A DNA stretch of 64,000 bases from assembly GCF_001952855.1 (NCBI RefSeq), contig NZ_LPNO01000055.1:83645-147644 (forward strand). Direction: 5' to 3'. The DNA is from Pseudomonas sp. ATCC PTA-122608. GTDB taxonomy: Bacteria > Pseudomonadota > Gammaproteobacteria > Pseudomonadales > Pseudomonadaceae. The number at the start of each line of letters is the position of its first letter. Positions within the stretch are counted from its first letter, which is position 1. The notes under the pieces are model-generated. The model worked only from the letters and a program-made list of their open reading frames with translations, searched no databases and had not been told where the DNA came from. Of the stretch, positions 44,599 through 54,065 are shown one piece after another. Made by a program: the position numbers and the translations under genes.

Positions 44599-45681
44599 AT
44601 GCGCATTCTCATCACCGGCGGCGCCGGATTCATCGGTTCCGCTCTGATCCGGCACCTGATTCAACACACCGAGCACGAAGTGCTCAACCTGGACAAACTG
44701 ACCTATGCAGGCAACCTCGATTCGCTGACCAGCGTCGCGAACAACAGCCGCTATGAGTTCGTCCAGGCCGACATCATCGACCAGGCCACCGTCAGCGCCG
44801 TGCTCGCGCGCTTTGAGCCAGACGCGATCATGCACCTGGCGGCCGAGTCCCATGTGGACCGTTCCATCGACGGCCCGTCGGATTTTATCCAGACAAATAT
44901 CGTCGGCACCTACAGCCTGCTGGAGGCCGCCCGCGCCTATTGGCAGAAGCTGGAAGAGCCGGCCAAAAGCGCCTTCCGCTTCCACCACATTTCCACCGAT
45001 GAAGTGTATGGCGACCTGCATGGCGTCGATGACCTGTTCACCGAAACCACGCCTTACGCGCCCAGCTCGCCGTACTCCGCGAGCAAGGCCGCGTCCGATC
45101 ATCTGGTCCGCGCCTGGCAGCGCACGTATGGCCTGCCGGTATTGCTGACCAACTGCTCGAACAACTACGGGCCGTTCCACTTCCCCGAGAAGCTGATCCC
45201 GCTGGTGATCCTCAATGCTCTGGCCGGTAAACCGTTGCCGGTATATGGCGATGGCCTGCAAGTGCGCGACTGGTTGTTCGTCGAAGACCACGCCCGCGCG
45301 CTGTTCAAAGTGGTAACTGAAGGTGTGGTGGGCGAGACCTACAACATCGGCGGCCATAACGAGCAGAAGAATATCGACGTGGTGCGCAGCATCTGCGGCC
45401 TGTTGGAAGAGCTGGCCCCTCAGCGTCCGGCCGGCGTTGAAAAATTTACCGACCTGATCACCTTCGTCAAGGATCGTCCAGGCCACGACCAGCGCTACGC
45501 GATCGATGCCAGCAAGATCGAACGCGAACTGGGCTGGGTGCCTGAAGAAACCTTTGAAACCGGCCTGCGCAAAACCGTGCAGTGGTACCTCGATAACCTG
45601 GAATGGTGCCGCAGGGTCCAGGACGGCAGTTATCAGGGCGAACGATTGGGCAACACTGACGTTAAGGATTTGATCGCATGA
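44599..45681 (+). CDS. rfbB: dTDP-glucose 4,6-dehydratase
   Basis: This 360-residue extended SDR is the second enzyme of dTDP-L-rhamnose synthesis in the cytosol. It has ITGGAGFIGSALIRH at the N-terminus and YSASKAASDHLV with the catalytic Tyr and Lys, preceded by STDEVYGDL. Upstream frame is open to 44512, but the glycine motif at the start fixes 44599. It is the first of rfbB-A-C-D, and its TGA overlaps the rfbA start. Confidence 0.97.
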   Translation: MRILITGGAGFIGSALIRHLIQHTEHEVLNLDKLTYAGNLDSLTSVANNSRYEFVQADIIDQATVSAVLARFEPDAIMHLAAESHVDRSIDGPSDFIQTNIVGTYSLLEAARAYWQKLEEPAKSAFRFHHISTDEVYGDLHGVDDLFTETTPYAPSSPYSASKAASDHLVRAWQRTYGLPVLLTNCSNNYGPFHFPEKLIPLVILNALAGKPLPVYGDGLQVRDWLFVEDHARALFKVVTEGVVGETYNIGGHNEQKNIDVVRSICGLLEELAPQRPAGVEKFTDLITFVKDRPGHDQRYAIDASKIERELGWVPEETFETGLRKTVQWYLDNLEWCRRVQDGSYQGERLGNTDVKDLIA

Positions 45682-46553
45682 TGAAGGGAATCGTATTGGC
45701 CGGTGGCTCCGGCACTCGTTTGCACCCCATTACCCTGGGCGTCTCGAAACAGCTGTTGCCGGTGTATGACAAGCCGATGATCTACTACCCGATCTCGGTG
45801 CTGATGCTGGCCGGGATCAAGGACATCCTGCTGATTTCCACCCCGGTGGACTTGCCGCAATACCGCAATCTGTTGGGCGACGGCAGCCAGTTTGGCGTGC
45901 GCTTCACCTATGCAGAGCAGCCGTCCCCGGACGGTCTGGCACAGGCGTTTTTGATTGGCGAAGAGTTTATCGGTGATGATCCGGTGTGCTTGATCCTGGG
46001 CGATAACATTTTCCACGGCCAGCACTTCGGCGACCAACTGCGCACGGCTGCTGAGCGCCCATCTGGCGCCACGGTATTCGGTTATTGGGTCAAGGACCCA
46101 GAGCGTTTCGGCGTGATCGATTTCGACAGTGAGGGCCGCGCGCTTTCCATCGAGGAAAAACCCGCCAAGCCAAAGTCGAGCTACGCGGTGACCGGCCTGT
46201 ACTTCTACGACAACGACGTGATCAAGATCGCCAAGGCGGTCAAGCCATCGCCGCGCGGCGAACTGGAGATCACCGACGTCAACAACGCCTACCTCCAGCG
46301 CGGCGATCTGCACGTGGAACGCTTCGGCCGTGGCTTTGCCTGGCTCGACACCGGCACCCACGACAGCCTGCTGGAAGCCTCCACGTACGTTCAGACCATC
46401 GAGCACCGCCAGGGTTTGAAAGTGGCGTGCCTCGAAGAAATCGCTTACGAGAACGGTTGGATCAACCGTGATCACTTGCTGGAGCGGGCCAAATATTTTG
46501 GCAAAACCGGCTATGGTCAATACTTGTTCACTCTCGCTGGGGAAACTAAATGA
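45678..46553 (+). CDS. rfbA: Glucose-1-phosphate thymidylyltransferase
   Basis: This 291-residue enzyme makes dTDP-glucose from dTTP and glucose 1-phosphate. The signature GGSGTRLHPIT at the N-terminus, KPMIYYPISVLMLAG, LGDNIF and LEITDVN are all present. Either ATG of the doublet at 45678/45681 could start it; the first overlaps the rfbB stop by 4 bp. The next gene overlaps its stop by 4 bp. Confidence 0.97.
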   Translation: MMKGIVLAGGSGTRLHPITLGVSKQLLPVYDKPMIYYPISVLMLAGIKDILLISTPVDLPQYRNLLGDGSQFGVRFTYAEQPSPDGLAQAFLIGEEFIGDDPVCLILGDNIFHGQHFGDQLRTAAERPSGATVFGYWVKDPERFGVIDFDSEGRALSIEEKPAKPKSSYAVTGLYFYDNDVIKIAKAVKPSPRGELEITDVNNAYLQRGDLHVERFGRGFAWLDTGTHDSLLEASTYVQTIEHRQGLKVACLEEIAYENGWINRDHLLERAKYFGKTGYGQYLFTLAGETK

Positions 46554-47095
46554 ATGTGACCGCCACTGAACTGCCCGGTGTCTTGATCATCGAGCCGAAG
46601 GTTTTTGGCGATGAGCGCGGCTTTTTTTATGAGAGTTTCAACGCCCGGGCTTTCGCCCAGGCGACGGGTTTGCAACAAGAGTTCGTGCAGGACAACCACT
46701 CGCGCTCGCAAAAAGGTGTGCTGCGTGGCCTGCACTATCAGGTCGAGCACCCTCAGGGCAAACTGGTGCGTGTAACCGCTGGTGAAGTGCTGGACGTGGC
46801 GGTGGATATCCGCCGCAGCTCACCGAACTTCGGCAAATGGGCAAGCGCACGCTTGTCTGCCGAGAATAATCGCCAACTGTGGATTCCACCGGGATTTGCC
46901 CATGGTTTTGTGGTGCTCAGCGACTACGCCGAGTTCCTCTACAAAACCACGGATTACTACACGCCCTCGGCAGAACGGTGCATTCGCTGGGACGACCAGG
47001 ACCTCAACATCGACTGGCAACTGACCGGCGCGCCCACCTTGTCCACCAAGGACCAGAACGGCATGAGCCTCAAAGAAGCCGACCTGTTCCCATGA
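46550..47095 (+). CDS. rfbC: dTDP-4-dehydrorhamnose 3,5-epimerase
   Basis: This 181-residue cupin-fold enzyme is the third step of dTDP-rhamnose synthesis. FVQDNHSRSQKGVLRGLHYQ, holding the catalytic His, and the AVDIRRSSPNFGKW and PPGFAHGFVVLS segments are diagnostic. The ATG overlaps the rfbA stop, and its TGA overlaps the rfbD start. Confidence 0.97.
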   Translation: MNVTATELPGVLIIEPKVFGDERGFFYESFNARAFAQATGLQQEFVQDNHSRSQKGVLRGLHYQVEHPQGKLVRVTAGEVLDVAVDIRRSSPNFGKWASARLSAENNRQLWIPPGFAHGFVVLSDYAEFLYKTTDYYTPSAERCIRWDDQDLNIDWQLTGAPTLSTKDQNGMSLKEADLFP

Positions 47096-47973
47096 GCAGC
47101 CCGTTGAAAATCCTCATCAGCGGCCAGCACGGCCAGGTCTCCCGGGAGCTGCAACAGCGCCTCCAGGGCTTGGGCGAGTTGATCGTGCTGGGTCGCGACC
47201 AGCTGGACCTGAACCACCCCGAGCAGATACGCCAGCAAGTGCGCGCCCATCGCCCCGGCCTGATCATTAATGCCGCCGCCCATACGGCGGTGGATCAAGC
47301 CGAGAGCGAACCGGACGTGGCCTTCGCCATCAACGCCACCGCGCCCGGCGTTTTCGCTGAGGAAGCCAAGGCACTCGGCATCCCGCTGATCCACTACTCC
47401 ACCGACTATGTATTCGACGGCAGCAAGGCCGCGCCCTACAACGAGGGCGACGTTACCAACCCGCTGGGCGTCTACGGCGCAAGCAAGCTGGCCGGTGAAC
47501 AGGCGATCGCCGCAGTCGGCGGTGAACACCTGATTCTGCGCACCAGTTGGGTCTACTCGACCCATGGCAAAAACTTCCTCCTGACCATGCAACGCTTGCT
47601 GCAGGAAAAACCGCAGATGCGCATCGTTGCCGACCAGATCGGTGCGCCGACCTGGGCCGGGACCATCGCCAACAGCACCCGTGCCTTGATCGAACGCTGG
47701 CAAGCAGGCCAGGCCGGAGACTGGGGTGTCTATCACCTGACCGCCCAAGGCGAGACCTCGTGGTTCGGTTTTGCCCAGGCCATCGGCGAGCAACTACGGG
47801 CCAGCGGCCGTGCCTGCGCCGAGCTGGAACCGATTCCCTCCAGCGCCTATCCGACTCCGGCAAAGCGCCCGCTGAACTCGCGCCTGGATTGCAGCCGCCT
47901 GCAACAGCAGTGGCACGTCTCGCAACCGCAGTGGCACGACGCATTGCGCGAGTGTCTTGCCGAGCAGCACTAG
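47092..47973 (+). CDS. rfbD: dTDP-4-dehydrorhamnose reductase
   Basis: This 293-residue SDR-like enzyme gives dTDP-L-rhamnose. LISGQHGQVSREL is a mildly altered GxxGxxG nucleotide motif. INAAAHTAVDQAE, STDYVFDG and YGASKLAGEQA with the catalytic Tyr/Lys are visible. The start at 47092 overlaps the rfbC stop by 4 bp. The last gene of the rhamnose set is followed after 27 bp by dctB on the same strand. Confidence 0.96.
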   Translation: MSSPLKILISGQHGQVSRELQQRLQGLGELIVLGRDQLDLNHPEQIRQQVRAHRPGLIINAAAHTAVDQAESEPDVAFAINATAPGVFAEEAKALGIPLIHYSTDYVFDGSKAAPYNEGDVTNPLGVYGASKLAGEQAIAAVGGEHLILRTSWVYSTHGKNFLLTMQRLLQEKPQMRIVADQIGAPTWAGTIANSTRALIERWQAGQAGDWGVYHLTAQGETSWFGFAQAIGEQLRASGRACAELEPIPSSAYPTPAKRPLNSRLDCSRLQQQWHVSQPQWHDALRECLAEQH

Positions 47974-47980
47974 GCATAAT

Positions 47981-48000
47981 GCGCCTGTACCCACAGGCGC
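47981..48000 (+). promoter_or_regulatory. Perfect hairpin directly before dctB start
   Basis: GCGCCTGT-ACCC-ACAGGCGC, an 8-bp stem, abuts the ATG at 48001. No T tract follows, so a terminator is unlikely; it would cover the weak AGG ribosome site of dctB. Confidence 0.45.
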
Positions 48001-49818
48001 ATGACTCCCATGACTCCACCCCTTCCGCGAAGACCCCGCTGGCGCAGCCTGGCGTTGCTGGCGCTGTGCCTGGCACCGTTGTTGTGGCCGCTGGAGCACT
48101 TGGCCGAGCGCTATTACCGCAGCGAACTGGCCGGTCAGAACCGTCAGACGCTGGACCTGTACGTCGCCAACCTGCTGGGCACCCTGCACCGCTACGAAGT
48201 GTTGCCACAAATTCTCGGCGACCTGCCGGCCCTGCGTACCGCCATCGACGCACCCCAGGTCAGCACCAACCTGGTCAACGCCAACCACCTGCTCAAGGAC
48301 GTCGCCGCTCAGGCCGGGGTGGAAGTGATGTACCTGATGGACACCACCGGCAAGACCCTCGCCGCGTCCAACTGGGACAAGCAGGACAGCTTCGTCGGGC
48401 GTAATTTTTCCTTCCGCCCGTATTTCAGCGAAGCCATGGCCGGGCGCCTGGGGCGCTTTTTCGGCCTGGGCACCACCTCGGCCAAGCGCGGCTACTTTTT
48501 CGCCGCTGCCGTGCGCGATGGCGACAGGATCATCGGCGTGCTGGTGGTAAAGGTCGACCTGGACCACACCGAAAGCTTGTGGGGCAACACGCCGGAACAA
48601 CTGCTGGTGACCGACCACAACGGCGTGGTGATCCTCACCTCGCGCCCGCAATGGCGATTCCGTGCCACCCGGCCGCTGACTGACGAAGAACGCCAGGCCA
48701 TCATTGCCATCCAGCCCTACCCGACCCGGGACCCGCAGCCGCTAAGCCTAAGCCCTACGGCGTGGGTGCGCCAATCCACGGACATCGCCGAAACTGGCTG
48801 GAAAGTCGAGATTCTCGCGCCCCGTACCTTGATCAGCCGCCCGGTGCGTACCGTAGTCGCTGTGGGTGGCGCAACGTTGCTGGTGCTGATGCTGCTGCTC
48901 GGCCTGATGATGCAGCGCCGTCGTCACTACCTGGAACGCATCGCCTTCGAAGCCAAGGCTCGCCGCGAGCTGGAGATGCGCGTGATCGAGCGAACCAGCG
49001 ACCTGGAAGGCCTCAACCGACGCCTGAAGCAGGAAGTGCTGGAGCGCGAGCACGCACAGCAGGAATTGGTGCGGGCTCAGGATGACCTGGTGCAGGCGGG
49101 CAAGCTTTCCGCGCTGGGCACCATGTCGGCAAGCATCAGCCACGAGCTCAACCAACCGCTGGCGGCGATTCGCAGCTACGCGGAAAACGCCGAGATCCTG
49201 CTGGACCACCAACGCACCGACGACGCCCGCGGCAACCTCAAGCTGATCAGCGAGTTGACCGGGCGCATGGCCTCGATCATCGCCCACTTGCGCGCCTTCG
49301 CCCGGCGCGACCGACATGCGCCGGAAAGCGTGGCCCTGCAACCGGCCCTGGATGATGCGCTGGCGCTGCTGGCCAAGCGCAGGCGGTCCATGGAAGTCGA
49401 GTTGATCCGCGATTTGCCCGAAGCCACCTTGTGGGTCGCCGCCGGCGAAACCCGCCTGCGCCAGGTATTGGGCAACCTGCTGGCCAACGCCCTGGACGCC
49501 CTGACCGAAAAAGGCCCGCCGCGCAAACTCTGGTTGAGTGCCCAAACCACCGAACAGGGCGTCAACCTGTACATTCGCGACAACGGTCCGGGCTTCTGCA
49601 TGGAAGCCCTGGGCCGCGCCAGCGAGCCCTTCTACACCACCAAGACCCGCACCCAGGGCCTGGGGTTGGGCCTGGCGATCTGCGACACCCTGATGCGCGC
49701 CTTTGGCGGTGAACTGTTGTTCGCCAACCACAAGGAAGGTGGCGCGCTGTTAACCTTGAAACTGCGCGCCGGAGCACCGGGTGTCAGTCTGCAACCGTCC
49801 GAGGACCGCAGTGTATGA
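48001..49818 (+). CDS. dctB: C4-dicarboxylate sensor histidine kinase DctB
   Basis: The protein is 605 residues. Two membrane spans (about 15-33 and 280-305) enclose a periplasmic double-PAS (Cache) sensor domain with SFRPYFSEAM and GYFFAAAVRDG motifs. A coiled coil follows. The H-box ISHELNQPLAAIRSYAENA holds the phosphorylated His381. The N-box and G-boxes (DNGPGF, GLGLAIC) are complete. It senses succinate/fumarate/malate and phosphorylates DctD. The second ATG at 48010 is an alternative start. The start context is unusual (hairpin). Confidence 0.93.
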   Translation: MTPMTPPLPRRPRWRSLALLALCLAPLLWPLEHLAERYYRSELAGQNRQTLDLYVANLLGTLHRYEVLPQILGDLPALRTAIDAPQVSTNLVNANHLLKDVAAQAGVEVMYLMDTTGKTLAASNWDKQDSFVGRNFSFRPYFSEAMAGRLGRFFGLGTTSAKRGYFFAAAVRDGDRIIGVLVVKVDLDHTESLWGNTPEQLLVTDHNGVVILTSRPQWRFRATRPLTDEERQAIIAIQPYPTRDPQPLSLSPTAWVRQSTDIAETGWKVEILAPRTLISRPVRTVVAVGGATLLVLMLLLGLMMQRRRHYLERIAFEAKARRELEMRVIERTSDLEGLNRRLKQEVLEREHAQQELVRAQDDLVQAGKLSALGTMSASISHELNQPLAAIRSYAENAEILLDHQRTDDARGNLKLISELTGRMASIIAHLRAFARRDRHAPESVALQPALDDALALLAKRRRSMEVELIRDLPEATLWVAAGETRLRQVLGNLLANALDALTEKGPPRKLWLSAQTTEQGVNLYIRDNGPGFCMEALGRASEPFYTTKTRTQGLGLGLAICDTLMRAFGGELLFANHKEGGALLTLKLRAGAPGVSLQPSEDRSV

Positions 49819-51200
49819 GTATCGATAACCAGATTCAGGTGGTGTTGATCGACGATGATCCACACCTGCGTCAGGCCCTGTGCCAGACCCTGGACCTGGC
49901 CGGGCTGAAAGTCCTGACCCTCGGCGAAGCCCAGGGCCTGACCGCGCGCCTTTCCCGGGACTGGCCGGGGGTTGTGGTGAGCGACATCCGCATGCCCGGC
50001 ATGGACGGCCTGGAACTGTTGAGGGAGCTCCACGCCCAGGACCCGGAACTGCCGGTGCTGCTGATCACCGGCCACGGCGACGTGCCACTGGCGGTGCAAG
50101 CCATGCGCACCGGCGCCTACGATTTCCTGGAAAAACCCTTCGCCAGCGACGCCCTGCTCGACAGCGTGCGCCGTGCCCTGGCCTTGCGCCGCCTGGTACT
50201 GGACAACCGCAGCCTGCGCCTGGCCCTGAGTGACCGTCAGCAATTGAGCACACGCCTGGTGGGGCACTCCCCGCAAATGCTGCGCCTGCGCGAGCAGATT
50301 GGCGCACTGGCGGCGACCAAGGCTGACGTGCTGATCCTCGGCGAGACCGGCGCCGGCAAGGAAGTGGTGGCGCGTGCGCTGCACGACCTGTCGAACCGCC
50401 GCACCGGCCCGTTTGTGGCAATCAACGCCGGCGCCTTGGCCGAGTCAGTGGTGGAAAGCGAGCTGTTCGGACATGAGCCAGGCGCCTTCACCGGCGCCCA
50501 GAAACGGCGCATCGGCAAGTTCGAATTTGCCAACGGCGGCACGCTGTTTCTCGACGAAATCGAAAGCATGAGCCTGGATGTGCAGGTCAAGCTGCTGCGG
50601 CTGTTGCAGGAGCGTGTGGTGGAGCGGCTGGGGGGTAATCAGCTGATCCCGCTGGATATCCGCATCATCGCCGCCACCAAGGAAGACCTGCGCCAGTCCG
50701 CCGACCAGGGCCGCTTCCGCGCCGACTTGTATTACCGCCTGAACGTCGCACCCCTGCGCATTCCGCCGCTGCGCGAACGGGGTGAGGATGCGTTGATGCT
50801 GTTCCAGCACTTTGCCGACGAAGCCAGCACCCGCCACGGGCTACCGATGAAGGAGCTGCAACCGGGGCAACGCGCATTGCTGTTGCGTCACAGCTGGCCG
50901 GGCAATGTGCGCGAGCTGCAAAACGCCGCCGAGCGTTTTGCCCTGGGCCTTGAACTGGCGCTGGACAACACCCCGGACAGCCCTTCTGCCGGCGTACTGA
51001 CCAGCACACCCGGCGGCTTGAGTGAACAGGTCGAGCAGTTTGAAAAAAGCCTGATCGCCGCCGAACTGGCACGCACCCACAACTCCATGCGCAGCCTCGC
51101 CGAGGCCCTGGGCGTGCCGCGTAAAACCCTGCACGACAAACTGCGCAAGCACGGGCTGAATTTCGCCGACAGTGGCAACAGCCACGCTGACGACGAATGA
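49815..51200 (+). CDS. dctD: C4-dicarboxylate response regulator DctD (sigma-54 activator)
   Basis: The protein is 461 residues. The receiver domain has the phospho-Asp57 in VVVSDIRMPGMDG. An AAA+ domain follows with Walker A GETGAGKE and the sigma-54 contact motif GAFTGA, Walker B GGTLFLDEIE and a C-terminal Fis-type HTH (SLAEALGVPRKTLHDKLRKH). It activates dctA-type promoters; no dctA is in the window. The ATG overlaps the dctB stop by 4 bp. Confidence 0.95.
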   Translation: MSIDNQIQVVLIDDDPHLRQALCQTLDLAGLKVLTLGEAQGLTARLSRDWPGVVVSDIRMPGMDGLELLRELHAQDPELPVLLITGHGDVPLAVQAMRTGAYDFLEKPFASDALLDSVRRALALRRLVLDNRSLRLALSDRQQLSTRLVGHSPQMLRLREQIGALAATKADVLILGETGAGKEVVARALHDLSNRRTGPFVAINAGALAESVVESELFGHEPGAFTGAQKRRIGKFEFANGGTLFLDEIESMSLDVQVKLLRLLQERVVERLGGNQLIPLDIRIIAATKEDLRQSADQGRFRADLYYRLNVAPLRIPPLRERGEDALMLFQHFADEASTRHGLPMKELQPGQRALLLRHSWPGNVRELQNAAERFALGLELALDNTPDSPSAGVLTSTPGGLSEQVEQFEKSLIAAELARTHNSMRSLAEALGVPRKTLHDKLRKHGLNFADSGNSHADDE

Positions 51201-51227
51201 CCCTTTTCCACCTGCCACGAGGCCACC

Positions 51228-51683
51228 ATGAGTCGCGATAGCCGTTACCTGGAATCGATCCTTCACCACGACATTCCCCTGACCCGGGAAATGGGCCTCA
51301 AGGTTATCGACTGGCAGGACCGGCAACTGCAACTGCGCTTGCCGCTGGACGCCAACATCAACCACAAGAGCACCATGTTTGGTGGCAGCCTTTATTGCGG
51401 CGCCGTGCTTGCGGGTTGGGGTTGGCTGCATTTGCAATTGCGTGAGGAAGGGATCGAAGACGGGCATATCGTGATTCAGGAAGGACAGATCAGCTATCCG
51501 CTGCCGGTGACCACGGATGCCACGGCGATTTGCCAGGCACCTGATGAGAAGGTGTGGAAACGATTTTTAGCGACCTACAAGCGTTATGGCCGGGCGCGCT
51601 TGGCGCTGGAGACGTGGATCGTCAATGAGGGCAGTGAAGATCGGGCCGTAGCCTTTACCGGCCAGTACGTCCTGCACACATAA
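51228..51683 (+). CDS. YiiD-C-type thioesterase
   Basis: This 151-residue hot-dog fold protein has LQLRLPLDANINHKSTMFGGSL, the conserved active-site helix start of the YiiD C-terminal (thioesterase) domain. E. coli YiiD has an additional N-terminal GNAT domain, absent here. The acyl-CoA substrate is unknown. It lies 27 bp after dctD and just before a REP doublet. Confidence 0.85.
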   Translation: MSRDSRYLESILHHDIPLTREMGLKVIDWQDRQLQLRLPLDANINHKSTMFGGSLYCGAVLAGWGWLHLQLREEGIEDGHIVIQEGQISYPLPVTTDATAICQAPDEKVWKRFLATYKRYGRARLALETWIVNEGSEDRAVAFTGQYVLHT

Positions 51684-51687
51684 CAAC

Positions 51688-51777
51688 TGTGGGAGCGGGC
51701 TTGCTCGCGAATGCAATCTGTCAGTTGATACATCTGGCACTGAAAGACCGCTTTCGCGAGCAAGCCCGCTCCCACAT
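51688..51777. repeat. REP doublet
   Basis: TGTGGGAGCGGGCTTGCTCG and inverse, spacer about 45 bp, between convergent genes. Confidence 0.92.
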
Positions 51778-51795
51778 TTTTGATCGATGTTGTGT

Positions 51796-52632
51796 TTAAG
51801 AACGGGCCAGGGTCAGCAATCGCTCACGCCACTCCGCTTTGGCCGGAAGTGCAAGGAAAAATGGGTTCAGTAGCGACTCCCGCGCCGGATAGCTGAACGG
51901 TTGCCCATTCAATTCCAGCACCTCACCACCCGCCCCTTCCAGTACGCCCTGTGCCGCGGCGGTGTCCCACTGCGAGGTCGGCGCCAGACGCGGGTAGCAA
52001 TCTGCGCTGCCTTCGGCCAACAGGCAAAACTTCAGCGAACTGCCGATATTCGCCAGCTTCAACTCACCCAATCCGGCGCTCAAGCCTGCGAGCAAGCGGT
52101 CCTGTTCAGGGCTCGTATGGCGACGACTGGCAACCACGGTAAACGCTTCACCCGTCGCCGGTGTCTGGCGCACCTGGATTTGCTTGGGCGCAGCACTCAC
52201 ATCGGAACGCCAGGCACCCAGCCCGGCACCACCGAAGTAGCACCGACCGCTGGTAGGCATCGACACCACACCAAACACCACGCGACCCTTTTCGATCAGC
52301 GCGATGTTAACGGTGAACTCCTCGCTGCCAGAGATGAATTCCTTGGTGCCATCCAGCGGGTCTACCAGCCACCAGCGCTGCCAACCGGCGCGTACGCTCT
52401 GGTCGATATCCGCGTCTTCCTCCGAGAGCACCGGAATGCTCGGGTCCAGCGCAGTCAGCCCGGCGAGGATCAGATGATGAGCCGCCAGGTCGGCGGCCGT
52501 CACCGGCGAATCATCGGTCTTGGTAGTGACGGCCACATCGGCGCGCCAATACGGCATGATCACCTCGCCGGCCTGGCGGGCCAATTCAATCACGGGGGCA
52601 ATAAACGGGTGACCCAGGAAAAGTTCGCTCAT
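51796..52632 (-). CDS. cysQ: 3'(2'),5'-bisphosphate nucleotidase CysQ
   Basis: The protein is 278 residues. It hydrolyses PAP to AMP in sulfate assimilation. The Mg/Li-sensitive phosphatase motif WLVDPLDGTKEFI is at about 90-102, with VLSEED and the late WDTAAAQ segment giving the remaining metal ligands. It is coupled to nudE, overlapping its stop by 4 bp. Confidence 0.95.
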   Translation of the reverse strand: MSELFLGHPFIAPVIELARQAGEVIMPYWRADVAVTTKTDDSPVTAADLAAHHLILAGLTALDPSIPVLSEEDADIDQSVRAGWQRWWLVDPLDGTKEFISGSEEFTVNIALIEKGRVVFGVVSMPTSGRCYFGGAGLGAWRSDVSAAPKQIQVRQTPATGEAFTVVASRRHTSPEQDRLLAGLSAGLGELKLANIGSSLKFCLLAEGSADCYPRLAPTSQWDTAAAQGVLEGAGGEVLELNGQPFSYPARESLLNPFFLALPAKAEWRERLLTLARS

Positions 52633-53195
52633 GGCTGGAACGCTCCACGTTGAGTCAACAGGTCGCGCACCAGATACAGCGCCGCCAAGGCGCGGCCCTC
52701 GCTGAACTGCTCGTTCTGCGCTAACTGCGAGAGCTCCCGCAGGTTGACCCGATCGACGCGCATCGGCTCCGGCTCGTCGCCTTCCAGGCGCTCTTCGTAC
52801 AGCTCGGTGGCCAGCACCACCTGGATTTTCTGGCTCATGTAGCCGGGAGACAGCGAAAGCTCGGTGATGTGCTCCAACTGGTGGGCACCAAAACCGGCTT
52901 CTTCCTTGAGCTCGCGGTCTGCTGCTGCCAACACATCCTCGCCCGGCTCAATCAAGCCCTTGGGCAACGACAGTTCATACTCATCGGTGCCGCCGCAATA
53001 TTCCTCGATCAACAGCGCGTGGTCCGAGTCGATCATCGCCACGATCATGACCGCGCCATAACCGGCCCCTCTACCCACCAAGCGCTCGTAGGTCCGCTCC
53101 ACGCCATTGGAAAAGCGCAATTGCACTTCCTCCACGCGGAACAAACGGCTACTGGCGACTATTTCGCGGGCGAGGACGGTGGGTTTCTGGCGCAT
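52629..53195 (-). CDS. nudE: ADP compounds hydrolase NudE
   Basis: The protein is 188 residues. The Nudix box spans the segment GLIEPGEDVLAAADRELKEE with AGFGA following, matching Gx5Ex7REUxEExGU. It hydrolyses ADP-ribose, Ap3A and NADH. The arrangement nudE-cysQ, next to a divergent GMP/IMP nucleotidase, is typical of gammaproteobacteria. Confidence 0.95.
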   Translation of the reverse strand: MRQKPTVLAREIVASSRLFRVEEVQLRFSNGVERTYERLVGRGAGYGAVMIVAMIDSDHALLIEEYCGGTDEYELSLPKGLIEPGEDVLAAADRELKEEAGFGAHQLEHITELSLSPGYMSQKIQVVLATELYEERLEGDEPEPMRVDRVNLRELSQLAQNEQFSEGRALAALYLVRDLLTQRGAFQP

Positions 53196-53282
53196 GAGCG
53201 GCTCCTTGGCGTGATCGGGTTACTATACCGTGGCTTTTCCGATTGTCTGTGTCGGATATCTTTTCTTACATGAGTGTTCTTT

Positions 53283-53945
53283 ATGCCTCCACTGCCCTGG
53301 CACGCCATCGACACCGTCCTGCTGGACATGGACGGCACCTTGCTCGACCTGCACTTCGACAACCATTTCTGGATGGAGCACCTGCCCCAGCGCTATGCCG
53401 AGTTGCATGGTGTGAGCCGGGCGATGGCCGAGATGGAGTTGCAACCATTGTTCGAGCGTAACGCCGGACAGTTGCAATGGTATTGCCTGGATTTCTGGAG
53501 CGCAGAACTCAAGATCCCGGTGCGCGAACTCAAGCTGGAAACCGCGCACCTGATCGCCTTGCGCCCGGATGCCGATACTTTCCTGGCCGCGATCAAACAG
53601 GCCGGCAAGCGGGTGATCCTGATCACCAACGCCCATCGGGATTCGCTGTCGTTGAAGCTGGAACGCATCGAGTTGGCGCCTTATTTCGAGCGACTGATCA
53701 GTTCACACGACTATGGTTTCGCCAAGGAAAACCCACAGTTCTGGGACGCCCTGCACGCCGACATCGCCTTCGACCCGGCCCGCAGCCTGTTTATCGACGA
53801 CACCTTGCCGATCCTGCGCAGTGCCCGGGATTTTGGCGTGGGGCACTTGCTGGCCGTGAAGGAACCGGACAGCCGGAAGGGGCCTAAGGACACGGCGGAG
53901 TTTGCGGCGGTTGGGGATTACCGGGAATTGATCGTAGGTTTGTGA
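53283..53945 (+). CDS. yrfG: GMP/IMP nucleotidase (HAD family)
   Basis: This 220-residue HAD phosphatase has motif I DMDGTLLD, motif II ITNAHR and motif III/IV with DYGFAKEN and FIDDTLP. It dephosphorylates GMP and IMP in the cytosol. The frame also allows a GTG at 53274; MPPLPWHAID is the usual start. It is divergent from nudE. Confidence 0.93.
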   Translation: MPPLPWHAIDTVLLDMDGTLLDLHFDNHFWMEHLPQRYAELHGVSRAMAEMELQPLFERNAGQLQWYCLDFWSAELKIPVRELKLETAHLIALRPDADTFLAAIKQAGKRVILITNAHRDSLSLKLERIELAPYFERLISSHDYGFAKENPQFWDALHADIAFDPARSLFIDDTLPILRSARDFGVGHLLAVKEPDSRKGPKDTAEFAAVGDYRELIVGL

Positions 53946-53962
53946 CAACGCTGAAGATCCAA

Positions 53963-54055
53963 TGTGGGAGCGGGCTTGCTCGCGAATGCGGTGTGTCAGC
54001 CACTGAATATATTGACTGATCCACCGCTTTCGCGAGCAAGCCCGCTCCCACATTT
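53963..54055. repeat. REP doublet
   Basis: TGTGGGAGCGGGCTTGCTCG and inverse around a 43-bp spacer. It lies between convergent genes. Confidence 0.92.
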
Positions 54056-54065
54056 GGTTCGCGTA

